Assembly: GCA_964036665.1 (NCBI GenBank)
Contig: OZ038533.1
Coordinates: forward strand, 9,880,413 to 9,944,412
DNA: 64,000 nucleotides
Reading direction: 5' to 3'
Origin: Gordius sp. MW1
Taxonomy: Eukaryota; Nematomorpha; Gordioida; Gordea; Gordiidae
Notes under the pieces: generated by a model
Seen by the model: the letters and a program-made list of their open reading frames with translations, nothing else
What the model was told of the DNA's origin: nothing
Database searches by the model: none
Translations under genes and position numbers: made by a program
Shown here: positions 24,967 through 38,400 of the stretch, one piece after another
Numbering within the stretch: position 1 is the stretch's first letter
Layout: the number at the start of each line of letters is the position of its first letter

Positions 24967-26242
24967 AAAAATATGAAAAAAAAATTTTTCAATTTTTTTG
25001 TTCAACCATAAACCCCTCATGAAAGTTTTCGATATCAGAGATGAATTCCGAAAAAAAAAATTTTTTTGATCAGTCATCAGAAATTTTTTACTTTAAATCA
25101 CTATCGCATGAGCTTGTTTCACAAAAACTGGAGACACGCTTAAAAAGCGATATTGAAACAATCTAAAGGCAACACGTAAATTTTTATTTCTCTCAATCTT
25201 AAACTTCCCCCCGTGCAAAAATTCTTATCGAGATTCTAACAAATACATAATGCTAAGAATATTTTCTAACTTTCAAAGATTTTTTCAGCCCCCTTTTGAA
25301 TGAATATGAAAAAAAATATTTTTTTCGACCTCAAATTTTTTTCAATTTTTTTGTTCAACTATAAACCCCTAATGAAAGTTTTCGATATCAGAGGTGAATT
25401 CCGAAAAAAAAAATTTTTGATATGTCATCAGAAATTTTTAACTTTAAATCACGATCGCATGAGCTTGTTTCACAAAAACTGGAGACACTCTTAAAAGGCG
25501 ATATTGAATCAATCTAAACGCAACACTAAAATTTTAATTTCTCTCAATCTAAAACTTCCCCCCGTGCAAAAATTCTTATCGAGATTCTAACAAATACATA
25601 ATGCTAAGAATATTTACTAACTTTCAAAGATTTTTTCAGCCCCCTTTCGAAAGAATATGAAAAAAAATTTTTTCAATTTTTTTGTTCAACAATAAACCCC
25701 TCATGAAAGTTTTCGATATCAGAGGTGAATTCCGAAATGAAACAATCTAAACGCAACACTTAAATTTTAATTTCTCTCAATCTAAAACTTCCCCCCGTGC
25801 AAAAATTCTTGTCGAGATTCTAACAAGGACATAATGCTAAGAATATTTACTAATTACTAACTTTCAAAGATTTTTTCAGCCCCCTTTTAAAAGAATATGA
25901 AAAAAAAATTTTTTCGACCTCAAAATTTTTTTCAATTTTTTTGTTCAACCATAAACCCCTAATGAAAGTTTTCGATATCAGAGGTGAATTCCGAAATAAA
26001 AATTTTTTTTGATCAGTCATCAGAAATTTTTTACTTTAAATCACTATCGCATGAGCTTGTTCCACAAAAACTGGAGACACGCTTAAAAAGCGATCTTGAA
26101 ACAATCTAAACGCAACACGTAAATTTTTATTTCTCTCAATCTAAAACTTCCCCCCGTTCCAAAATTATTATCAAGATTCTAACAAGGACATAATGCTAAG
26201 AATATTTACTAACTTTCAAAGATTTTTTCAGCCCCCTTTTGA

Positions 26243-29200
26243 ATAAATATGAAAAAAAATATTTTTTTCGACCTCAAATTTATTTCAATTTTTTTGTTCA
26301 ACTATAAACCCCTTATGAAAGTTTTCGATATCAGAGGTGAATTCCAAAAAAAAAAATTTTGATATGTCATCAGAAATTTTTAAATTTAAATCACGATCGC
26401 ATGAGCTTGTTTCACAAAAACTGGAGACACTCTTAAGAGGCGATATTGAACCAATCTAAACGCAACACGTAAATTTTAATTTCTCTCAATCTAAAACTTC
26501 CCCCCGTGAAAAATTCTTATCGAGAGGACATAATGGTAAGAATATTTACTAACTTTCAAAGATTTTTTCAGCCCCCTTTCGAAAAAATATGAAAAAAAAT
26601 TTTTTCAATTTTTTTGTTCAACCATAAACCCCTCATGAAAGTTTTCGATATCAGAGATGAATTCCGAAAAAAAAAATTTTTTGATCAGTCATCAGAAATT
26701 TTTTACTTTAAATCACTATCGCATGAGCTTGTTTCACAAAAACTGGAGACACGCTTAAAAAGCGATATTGAAACAATCTAAACGCAACACGTAAATTTTT
26801 ATTTCTCTCAATCTTAAACTTCCCCCCGTGCAAAAATTCTTATCGAGATTCTAACAAATACATAATGCTAAGAATAATTTCTAACTTTCAAAGATTTTTT
26901 CAGCCCCCTTTTGAATGAATATGAAAAAAAATATTTTTTTTGACCTCAAATTTTTTTCAATTTTTTTGTTCAACTATAAACCCCTAATGAAAGTTTTTGA
27001 TATCAGAGGTGAATTCCGAAAAAAAAAATTTTTGATATGTCATCAGAAATTTTTAACTTTAAATCACGATCGCATGAGCTTGTTTCACAAAAACTGGAGA
27101 CACTCTTAAAAGGCGATATTGAATCAATCTAAACGCAACACTATTTAATTTCTCTCAATCTAAAACTTCCCCCCGTGCAAAAATTCTTATCGAGATTCTA
27201 ACAAATACATAATGCTAAGAATATTTACTAACTTTCAAAGATTTTTTCAGCCCCCTTTCGAAAGAATATGAAAAAAAAAATTTCAATTTTTTTGTTCAAC
27301 AATAAACCCCTCATGAAAGTTTTCGATATCTAAGGTGAATTCCGAAATGAAACAATCTAAACGCAACACTTAAATTTTAATTTCTCTCAATCTAAAACTT
27401 CCCCCCGTGCAAAAATTCCTGTCGAGATTCTAACAAGGACATAATGCTAAGAATATTTACTAATTACTAACTTTCAAAGATTTTTTCAGCCCCCTTTTAA
27501 AAGAATATGAAAAAAAAATTTTTTCGACCTCAAAATTTTTTTCAATTTTTTTGTTCAACCATAAACCCCTAATGATAGTTTTCGATATCAGAGGTGAATT
27601 CCGAAATAAAAAATTTTTTTGATCAGTCATCAGAAATTTTTTACTTTAAGTCACTATCGCATGAGCTTGTTTCACAAAAACTGGAGACACGCTTAAAAAG
27701 CGATATTGAAACAATCTAAACGCAACACGTAAATTTTTATTTCTCTCAATCTAAAACTTCCCCCCGTTCAAAAATTATTATCAAGATTCTAACAAGGACA
27801 TAATGCTAAGAATATTTACTAACTTTCAAAGATTTTTTCAGCCCCCTTTTGAATAAATATGAAAAAAAATATTTTTTTCGACCTCAAATTTATTTCAATT
27901 TTTTTGTTCAACTATAAACCCCTTATAAAGTTTTCGATATCAGAGGTGAATTCCGAAAAAAAAAATTTTGATATGTCATCAGAAATTTTTAACTTTAAAT
28001 CACGATCGCATGAGCTTGTTTCACAAAAACTGGAGACACTCTTAAAAGGCGATATTGAAACAATCTAAACGCAACACGTAAATTTTGATTTCTCTCAATC
28101 TAAAACTTCCCCCCGTGAAAAATTCTTATCGAGAGGACATAATGGTAAGAATATTTACTAACTTTCAATAATGCTAAGAATATTTACTAACTTTTAAAGA
28201 TTTTTTCAGCCCCCTTTTGAATGAATATGAAAAAAAATATTTTTTTCGACCTCAAAATATTTTCAATTTTTTTCAACCATAAACCCCTCATGAAAGTTTT
28301 CGATATCAGAGGTGAATTCCGAAAAAAAAAATTTTTTGATCAGTCATCAGAAATTTTTAACTATAAATCACGATCGCATGAGCTTGTTTCACAAAAACTG
28401 GAGACACGCTTAAAAAGCGATATTGAAACAATCTAAACGCAACACGTAAATTTTACTTTCTCTCAATCTAAAACTTCCCCCCGTGCAAAAATTCTTATCG
28501 AGATTCTAACAAATACATAATTCTAAGAATATTTATTAACTTTCAAAGATTTTTTCAGCCCCCTTTCGAAAGAATATGAAAAAAATATTTTTCAATTTTT
28601 TTGTTCAACAATAAACCCCTCATGAAAGTTTTCGATATCAGAGGTGAATTCCGAAATGAAACAATCTAAACGCAACATTTAAATTTTAATTTCTCTCAAT
28701 CTAAAACTTCCCCCCGTGCAAAAATTCTTGTCGAGATTCTAACAAGGACATAATGCTAAGAATATTTACTAAGTACTAACTTTCAAAGATTTTTTCAGCC
28801 CCCTTTTAAAAGAATATGAAAAAAAAATTTTTTCGACCTCAAAATTTTTTTCAATTTTTTTGTTCAACTATAAACCCCTTATGAAAGTTTTCGATATCAG
28901 AGGTGAATTCCGAAAAAAAAAATTTTCATATGTCATCAGAAATTTTTAACTTTAAATCACGATCGCATGAGCTTGTTTCACAAAAACTGGAGACACGCTT
29001 AAAAAGCGATATTGAAACAATCTAAACGCAACATTTAAATTTTAATTTCTCTCAATCTAAAACTTCCCCCCGTGCAAAAATTCTTGTAGAGATTCTAACA
29101 AGGACATAATGCTAAGAATATTTACTAACTTTCAAAGATTTTTTCAGCCCCCTTTTGAATGAATATGAAAAAAAATATTTTTTTCGATCTCAAATTTTTT

Positions 29201-31910
29201 CAATTTTTTTGTTCAACCATAAACCCATCATGAAAGTTTTCGATATCAGAGGTGAATTCCGAAAAAAAAATTTTTTTGATCAGTCATCAGAAATTTTTAA
29301 CTATAAAGCACGATCGCATGAGCTTGTTTCACAAAAAATGGAGACACGCTTAAAAAGCGATATTGAAACAATCTAAACGCAACACGTAAATTTTACTTTC
29401 TCTCAATCTAAAACTTCCCCCCGTGCAAAAATTATTATCAAGATTCTAACAAGGACATAATGCTAAGAATATTTACTAACTTTCAAAGATTTTTTCAGCC
29501 CCCTTTTGAATGAATATGAAAAAAAATATTTTTTTCGACCTCAAATTTTTTTTAATTTTTTTGTTCAACTATAAACCCCTCACGAAAGTTTTCGATGTCA
29601 GAGGTGAATTCAGGAAAAAAAATTTTTTGATATGTCATCAGAAATTTTTAACTTTAAATCACGATCGCATGAGCTTGTTTCACAAAAACTGGAGACACTC
29701 TTAAAAGGCGATATTGAAACAATCTAAACGCAACACTTAAATTTTAATTTCTCTCAATCTAAAACTTCTCCCCGTGCAAAAATTCTTATCGAGATTCTAA
29801 CAAATACATAATGCTAAGAATATTTACTAACTTTCTAAGATTTTTTCAGCCCCCTTTCGAAAGAATATGAAAAAAAAATTTTTCAATTTTTTTGTTAAAC
29901 CATAAGCCCCTCATGAAAGTTTTCGATATCAGAATTGAATTCCGAAAAAAAAAAAATTTTATCAGTCATCAGAAATTTTAGACTTTAAATCACGATCGCA
30001 TGAGCTTGTTTCACAAAAACTGGAGACACGCTTAAAAAGCGATATTGAAACAATCTAAACGCAACACGTAAATTTTAATTTCTCTCTAAAACTTCCCCCC
30101 GTGCAAAAATTCTTATCGAGATTCTAACAAGGACATAATGCTAAGAATATTTACTAACTTTCAAAGATTTTTTCAGCCCCCTTTTAAGTGAATATGAAAA
30201 AAAATATTTTTTTCGACCTCAAAATATTTTCAATTTTTTTCAACCATAAACCCCTCATGAAAGTTTTCGATATCAGAGGTGAATTCCGAAAAAAAAATTT
30301 TTTTGATCAGTCATCAGAAATTTTTAACTATAAATCACGATCGCATGAGCTTGTTTCACAAAAACTGGAGACACGCTTAAAAAGCGATATTGAAACAATC
30401 TAAACGCAACACGTAAATTTTACTTTCTCTCAATCTAAAACTTCCCCCCGTGCAAAAATTCTTATCGAGATTCTAACAAGGACATAATGGTAAGAATATT
30501 TACAAACTTTCAAAGATTTTTTCAGCCCCCTTTTGAATGAATATGAAAAAAAATATTTTTTTCGACCTCAATTTTTTTTCAACCATAAACTTCTCATGTT
30601 TTCGATATCAGAGGTGAATTCCGAAAAAAAATTTTTTTTGATAAGTCATCAGAAATTTTTAACTATAAATCACGATCGCATGAGCTTGTTTCACAAAAAC
30701 TGGAGACACGCTTAAAAAGCGATATTGAAACGATCTAAACGCAACACGTAAATTTTACTTTCTCTCAATCTAAAACTTCCCCCCGTGCAAAAATTCTTAT
30801 CGAGATTCTAACAAGGACATAATGCTAAGAATATTTACTAACTTTCAATTATTTTTTCAGCCCCCTTTCGAAAAAATATGAAAAAAAATTTTTTCAATTT
30901 TTTTGTTCAACCATAAACCCCTCATGAAAGTTTTCGATATCAGAGATGAATTCCGAAAAAAAAAATTTTTTTGATCAGTCATCAGAAATTTTTTACTTTA
31001 AATCACTATCGCATGAGCTTGTTTCACAAAAACTGGAGACACGCTTAAAAAGCGATATTGAAACAATCTAAACGCAACACGTAAATTTTTATTTCTCTCA
31101 ATCTTAAACTTCCCCCCGTGCAAAAATTCTTATCGAGATTCTAACAAATACATAATGCTAAGAATATTTTCTAACTTTCAAAGATTTTTTCAGCCCCCTT
31201 TTGAATGAATATGAAAAAAAATATTTTTTTCGACCTCAAATTTTTTTCAATTTTTTTGTTCAACTATAAACCCCTAATGAAAGTTTTTGATATCAGAGGT
31301 GAATTCCGAAAAAAAAAATTTTTGATATGTCATCAGAAATTTTTAACTTTAAATCACGATCGCATGAGCTTGTTTCACAAAAACTGGAGACACTCTTAAA
31401 AGGCGATATTGAATCAATCTAAACGCAACACTAAAATTTTAATTTCTCTCAATCTAAAACTTCCCCCCGTGCAAAAATTCTTATCGAGATTCTAACAAAT
31501 ACATAATGCTAAGAATATTTACTAACTTTCAAAGATTTTTTCAGCCCCCTTTCGAAAGAATATGAAAAAAAATTTTTTCAATTTTTTTGTTCAACAATAA
31601 ACCCCTCATGAAAGTTTTCGATATCAGAGGTGAATTCCGAAATGAAACAATCTAAACGCAACACTTAAATTTTAATTTCTCTCAATCTAAAACTTCCCCC
31701 CGTGCAAAAATTCTTGTCGAGATTCTAACAAGGACATAATGCTAAGAATATTTACTAATTACTAACTTTCAAAGATTTTTTCAGCCCCCTTTTAAAAGAA
31801 TATGAAAAAAAAATTTTTTCGACCTCAAAATTTTTTTCAATTTTTTTGTTCAACCATAAACCCCTAATGAAAGTTTTCGATATCAGAGGTGAATTCCGAA
31901 ATAAAAATTA
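26243..31910 (+). repeat. 5.6-5.9-kb HOR unit U2, cut by a deletion joint
   Basis: Second copy of U1 with one additional monomer at about 27855-28200 (GAATAAATATG with CCCCTTATAAAG). It ends where GAATTCCGAAATAAAAATT joins TTTCACAAAAACTGG, so the rest of the unit is missing. Differences from U1 include AACACTATTTAATTTC near 27140 and GATCTCAAATTTTTTC with AAAGCACGATCG near 29300. Confidence 0.85.
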
Positions 31911-31925
31911 TTTCACAAAAACTGG
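31900..31925 (+). repeat. Deletion joint in a G-type monomer
   Basis: CCGAAATAAAAATT is joined to TTTCACAAAAACTGG, removing about 60 bp (A/T tract end, GATCAGTCATCAG, PvuI region). The equivalent joint in copy 2 is at 49711-49738, with G in place of A at 49723. The undeleted versions are at 26000-26080 and 53330-53410. Confidence 0.9.
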
Positions 31926-32093
31926 AGACACGCTTAAAAAGCGATATTGAAACAATCTAAACGCAACACGTAAATTTTACTTTCTCTCAATCTAAAACTT
32001 CCCCCCGTGCAAAAATTCTTATCGAGATTCTAACAAGGACATAATGGTAAGAATATTTACAAACTTTCAAAGATTTTTTCAGCCCCCTTTTGA

Positions 32094-32428
32094 ATGAATA
32101 TGAAAAAAAATATTTTTTTCGACCTCAATTTTTTTTCAACCATAAACTTCTCATGTTTTCGATATCAGAGGTGAATTCCGAAAAAAAATTTTTTTTGATA
32201 AGTCATCAGAAATTTTTAACTATAAATCACGATCGCATGAGCTTGTTTCACAAAAACTGGAGACACTCTTATAAGGCGATATTGAAACAATCTAAACGCA
32301 ACACGTAAATTTTAATTTCTCTCAATCTAAAACTTCCCCCCGTGCAAAAATTCTTATCGAGATTCTAACAAGGACATAATGCTAAGAATATTTACTAACT
32401 TTCAAAGATTTATTCAGCCCCCTTTTGA
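32094..32428 (+). repeat. Hybrid D/A monomer at the super-unit joint
   Basis: The first part is type D (CTCAATTTTTTTTCAACC, TCATGTTTTCG, GATAAGTC, AACTATAAATC). The end is type A (CTCTTATAAGGCG, AAACAATC, TTAATTTC) instead of the usual D end (CGCTTAAAAAGCG, AAACGATC, TTACTTTC). The change occurs between about 32230 and 32275. The boundary between the two 17,813-bp copies lies in this monomer. The same hybrid is seen at 49907 and 54961. Confidence 0.85.
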
Positions 32429-35400
32429 ATGAATATGAAAAAAAATATTTTTTCGACCTCAAATTTTTTTCAATTTTTTTGTTCAACTATAAACCACCCC
32501 TCATGAAAGTTTTCGATATCAGAGGTGAATTCCGAAAAAAAAAATTTTTGATCAGTCATCAGAAATTTTTTACTTTAAATCACGATCGCATGAGCTTGTT
32601 TCACAAAAACTGGAGACACTCTTATAAGGCGATATTGAAACAATCTAAACGCAACACGTAAATTTTAATTTCTCTCAATCTAAAACTTCCCCCCGTGCAA
32701 AAATTCTTATCGAGATTCTAACAAGGACATAATGCTAAGAATATTTACTAACTTTCAAAGATTTTTTCAGCCCCCTTTTGAATGAATATGAAAAAAAATA
32801 TTTTTTCGACCTCAAATTTTTTTCAATTTTTTTGTTCAACTATAAACCCCTCATGAAAGTTTTCGATATCAGAGGTGAATTCCGAAAACAAAAAATTTTT
32901 GATCAGTCATCAGAAATTTTTTACTTTAAATCACGATCGCATGAGCTTGTTTCACAAAAACTGGAGACACTCTTATAAGGCGATATTGAAACAATCTAAA
33001 CGCAACACGTAAATTTTAATTTCTCTCAATCTAAAACTTCCCCCCGTGCAAAAATTCTTATCGAGATTGTAACAAGGACATAATGCTAAGAATATTTACT
33101 AACTTTCAAAGATTTTTTCAGCCCCCTTTTGAATGAATATGAAAAAAAATATTTTTTCGACCTCAAATTTTTTTCAATTTTTTTGTTCAACTATAAACCC
33201 CTCATGAAAGTTTTCGATATCAGAGGTGAATTCCGAAAACAAAAAATTTTTGATCAGTCATCAGAAATTTTTTACTTTAAATCACGATCGCATGAGCTTG
33301 TTTCACAAAAACTGGAGACACTCTTATAAGGCGATATTAAAACAATCTAAACGCAACACGTAAATTTTAATTTCTCTCAATCTAAAACTTTCCCCCGTGC
33401 ATTCGACCTCAAATTTTTTTTATTTTTTTGTTCAACTATAAACCCCTCATGAAAGTTTTCGATGTCAGAGGTGAATTCAGGGAAAAAAAAATTTTGATAT
33501 GTCATCAGAAATTTTTAACTATAAATCACGATCGCATGAGCTTGTTTCACAAAAACTGGAAACACGCTTAAAAAGCGATATTGAAAACAATCTAAACGCA
33601 ACACGTAAATTTTTAATTTCTCTCAATCTAAAACTTCCCTCCGTGAAAAATTCTTATCGAGAGGACATAATGGTAAGAATATTTACTAACTTTCAAAGAT
33701 TTTTTCAGCCCCCGAAAGAATATGAAAATTCAACCTCAAAATATTTTCAATTTTTTTCAACCATAAACCCCTCATGAAAGTTTTCGATATCAGAGGTGAA
33801 TTCCGAAAAAAAAAATTTTGATATGTCATCAGAAATTTTTAACTTTAAATCACGATCGCATGAGCTTGTTTCACAAAAACTGGAGACACGCTTAAAAAGC
33901 GATATTGAAACAATCTAAACGCAACACGTAAACTTTTATTTCTCTCAATCTAAAACTTCTTCCCGTTCAAAAATTATTATCAAGATTCTAACAAGGACAT
34001 AATACTAAGAATATTTACTAACTTTCAAAGATTTTTTCAGCCCCATCTTGAATGAATATGAAAAAAAATATTTTTTTCGACCATAAACCCCTCATGAAAG
34101 TTTTCGATATCAGAGGTGAATTCCGAAAACAAATTTTTTTTGATAAGTCATCAGAAATTTTTAACTATAAATCACGATCGCATGAGCTTGTTTCACAAAA
34201 ACTGGAGACACGCTTAAAAAGCGATATTGAAACAATCTAAACGCAACACGTAAATTTTACTTTCTCTCAATCTAAAACTTCCCCCCGTGCAAAAATTCTT
34301 ATCGAGATTCTAACAAATACATAATGCTAAGAATATTTACTAACTTTCAAAGATTTTTTCAGCCCCCTTTCGAAAGAATATGAAAAAAAATTTTTTCAAT
34401 TTTTTTGTTCAACAATAAACCCCTCATGAAAGTTTTCGATATCAGAGGTGAATTCCGAAATGAAACAATCTAAACGCAACACTTAAATTTTAATTTCTCT
34501 CAATCTAAAACTTCCCCCCGTGCAAAAATTCTTGTCGAGATTCTAACAAGGACATAATGCTAAGAATATTTACTAAGTACTAACTTTCAAAGATTTTTTC
34601 AGCCCGCTTTTAAAAGAATATGAAAAAAAAATTTTTTCGACCTCAAAATTTTTTTCAATTTTTTTGTTCAACCATAAACCCCTAATGAAAGTTTTCGATA
34701 TCAGAGGTGAATTCCGAAAAAAAAAATTTTTTTGATCAGTCATCAGAAATTTTTTACTTTAAATCACTATCGCATGAGCTTGTTTCACAAAAACTGGAGA
34801 CACGCTTAAAAAGCGATATTGAAAAATCTAAACGCAACACTTAAATTTTAATTTCTCTCAATCTAAAACTTCCCCCCGTGCAAAAATTCTTATCGAGATT
34901 CTAACAAATACATAATGCTAAGAATATTTACTAACTTTCAAAGATTTTTTCAGCCCCCTTTTGAATGAATATGAAAAAAAATATTTTTTCGACATCAAAT
35001 TTTTTTCAATTTTTTTGTTCAACTATAAACCCCTAATGAAAGTTTTCGATATCAAAGGTGAATTCCGAAAAAAAATTTTTTTGATATGTCATCAGAAATT
35101 TTTAACTTTAAATCACGATCGCATGAGCTTGTTTCACAAAAACTGGAGACACTCTTAAAAGGCGATATTGAAACAATCTAAACGCAACCCTTAAATTGTA
35201 ATTTCTCTCAATCTAAAACTTCCCCCCGTGCAAAAATTCTTATCGAGATTCTAACAAATACATAATGCTAAGAATATTTACTAACTTTCAAAGATTTTTT
35301 CAGCCCCCTTTCAAAAGAATATGAAAAAAAAATTTTTCAATTTTTTTGTTCAACAATAAACCCCTCATGAAAGTTTTCGATATCAGAGGTGAATTCCGAA

Positions 35401-38400
35401 ATGAAACAATCTAAACGCAACACATAAATTTTAATTTCTCTCAATCTAAAACTTCCCCCCGTGCAAAATTTCTTGTCGAGATTCTAACAAGGACATAATG
35501 CTAAGAATATTTACTAAGGACTAACTTTCAAAGATTTTTTCAGCCCCCTTTTAAAAGAATATGAAAAAAAAAATTTTTCGACCTCAAAATATTTTTCAAT
35601 TTTTTTGTTCAACCATAAACCCCTAATGAAAGTTTTCGATATCAGAGGTGAATTCCGAAAAAAAAATTTTTTTGATCAGTCATCAGAAATTTTTTACTTT
35701 AAATCACTATCGCATGAGCTTGTTTCACAAAAACTGGAGACACGCTTAAAAAGCGATATTGAAACAATCTAAACGCAACACGTAAACTTTTATTTCTCTC
35801 AATCTAAAACTTCTTCCCGTTCAAAAATTATTATCAAGATTCTAACAAGGACATAATACTAAGAATATTTACTAACTTTCAAAGATTTTTTCAGCCCCCT
35901 TTTGAATGAATATGAAAAAAAATATTTTTTTCGACCTCAAATTTTTTTTAATTTTTTTGTTCAACTATAAACCCCTCATGAAAGTTTTCGATGTCAGAGG
36001 TGAATTCCGGAAAAATTTTTTTTGATATGTCATCAGAAATTTTTAACTTTAAATCACGATCGCATGAGCTTGTTTCACAAAAACTGGAGACACTCTTAAA
36101 AGGCGATATTGAAACAATCTAAACGCAACACTTAAATTTTAATTTCTCTCAATCTAAAACTTCCCCCCGTGCAAAAATTCTTATCGAGATTCTAACAAAT
36201 ACATAATGCTAAGAATATTTACTAACTTTCAAAGATTTTTTCAGCCCTCTTTCGAAAGAATATGAAAAAAAAATTTTTCAATTTTTTTGTTCAACCATAA
36301 GCCCTTCATTAAAGTTTTCGATATCAGAGGTGAATTCCGAAAATTAAAATTTTTTTGATCAGTCATCAGAAATTTTTAACTTTAAATCACGATCGCATGA
36401 GCTTGTTTCACAAAAACTGGAGACACTTTTAAAAAGCGATATTGAAACAATCTAAACGCAACATTTAAATTTTAATTTCTCTCAATCTAAAACTTCCCCC
36501 CGTGCAAAAATTCTTGTAGAGATTCTAACAAGGACATAATGCTAAGAATATTTACTAACCTTCAAAGATTTTTTCAGCCCCCTTTCAAAAGAATATGAAA
36601 AAAAAATTTTTCAATTTTTTTGTTCAACAATAAACCCCTCATGAAAGTTTTCGATATCAGAGGTGAATTCCGAAATGAAACAATCTAAACGCAACACATA
36701 AATTTTAATTTCTCTCAATCTAAAACTTCCCCCCGTGCAAAATTTCTTGTCGAGATTCTAACAAGGACATAATGCTAAGAATATTTACTAAGGACTAACT
36801 TTCAAAGATTTTTTCAGCCCCCTTTTAAAAGAATATGAAAAAAAAAAATTTTTCGACCTCAAAATATTTTTCAATTTTTTTGTTCAACCATAAACCCCTA
36901 ATGAAAGTTTTCGATATCAGAGGTGAATTCCGAAAAAAAAATTTTTTTGATCAGTCATCAGAAATTTTTTACTTTAAATCACTATCGCATGAGCTTGTTT
37001 CACAAAAACTGGAGACACGCTTAAAAAGCGATATTGAAACAATCTAAACGCAACACGTAAACTTTTATTTCTCTCAATCTAAAACTTCTTCCCGTTCAAA
37101 AATTATTATCAAGATTCTAACAAGGACATAATACTAAGAATATTTACTAACTTTCAAAGATTTTTTCAGCCCCCTTTTGAATGAATATGAAAAAAAATAT
37201 TTTTTTCGACCTCAAATTTTTTTTAATTTTTTTGTTCAACTATAAACCCCTCATGAAAGTTTTCGATGTCAGAGGTGAATTCCGGAAAAAATTTTTTTGA
37301 TATGTCATCAGAAATTTTTAACTTTAAATCACGATCGCATGAGCTTGTTTCACAAAAACTGGAGACACTCTTAAAAGGCGATATTGAAACAATCTAAACG
37401 CAACACTTAAATTTTAATTTCTCTCAATCTAAAACTTCCCCCCGTGCAAAAATTCTTATCGAGATTCTAACAAATACATAATGCTAAGAATATTTACTAA
37501 CTTTCAAAGATTTTTTCAGCCCTCTTTCGAAAGAATATGAAAAAAAAATTTTTCAATTTTTTTGTTCAACCATAAGCCCTTCATTAAAGTTTTTGATATC
37601 AGAGGTGAATTCCGAAAATTAAAATTTTTTTGATCAGTCATCAGAAATTTTTAACTTTAAATCACGATCGCATGAGCTTGTTTCACAAAAACTGGAGACA
37701 CTTTTAAAAAGCGATATTGAAACAATCTAAACGCAACATTTAAATTTTAATTTCTCTCAATCTAAAACTTCCCCCCGTGCAAAAATTCTTGTAGAGATTC
37801 TAACAAGGACATAATGCTAAGAATATTTACTAACCTTCAAAGATTTTTTCAGCCCCCTTTTGAATGAATATGAAAAAAAATATTTTTTTCGACCTCAAAT
37901 TTTTTTTCAATTTTTTTATTCAACTATAAACCCCTCATGAAAGTTTTCGATATCAGAGGTGAATTCCGAAAATTAAAATTTTTTTGATCAGTCATCAGAA
38001 ATTTTTAACTTTAAATCACGATCGCATGAGCTTGAAAAGCGATATTGAAACAATCTAAACGCAACATTTAAATTTTAATTTCTCTCAATCTAAAACTTCC
38101 CCCCGTGCAAAAATTCTTATAGAGAGGACATAATGCTAAGAATATTTACTAACTTTAAAAGATTTTTTCAGCCCCCTTTTGAATGAATATGAAAAAAAAT
38201 ATATTTTTCGATCTCAAATTTTTTCAATTTTTTTGTTCAACTATAAACCCATCATGAAAGTTTTCGATATCAGAGGTGAATTCCGAAAATTAAAATTTTT
38301 TGATCAGTCATCAGAAATTTTTAACTTTAAATAACGATCGCATGAGCTTGAAAAGCGATATTGAAACAATCTAAACGCAACACTTAAATTTTAATTTCTC

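Larger units (their letters stand above)
20685..26242 (+). repeat. 5.6-kb HOR unit U1
   Basis: Starts with a GAATAAATATG monomer carrying AAATTTAAATCACG and CTTAAGAGGCG, which recurs at 26243. Following markers match at an offset of 5,558 bp (21357 to 26915), then at 5,904-5,906 bp (22317 to 28221, 23604 to 29510, 24283 to 30188, 25300 to 31205). The change of offset equals one monomer, which U1 lacks near 22.2 kb. The segment 40.. kb of copy 2 repeats it. Confidence 0.87.
14503..32315 (+). repeat. 17,813-bp super-unit, copy 1
   Basis: Every landmark in this segment recurs 17,813 bp downstream, with the same offset from 14616 to 32090, so there is no net indel between the copies. Private variants are shared too: TAATTCTAAG near 28520, CTAAAGGCAAC near 25165, AAGCACATAATG near 24908, AAATTTATCAATT near 21980. 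The left limit is set by 14502 (C) versus 32315 (A). The unit contains about 53 monomers, including nine or so of type E, plus the nested duplications listed separately. Confidence 0.95.
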
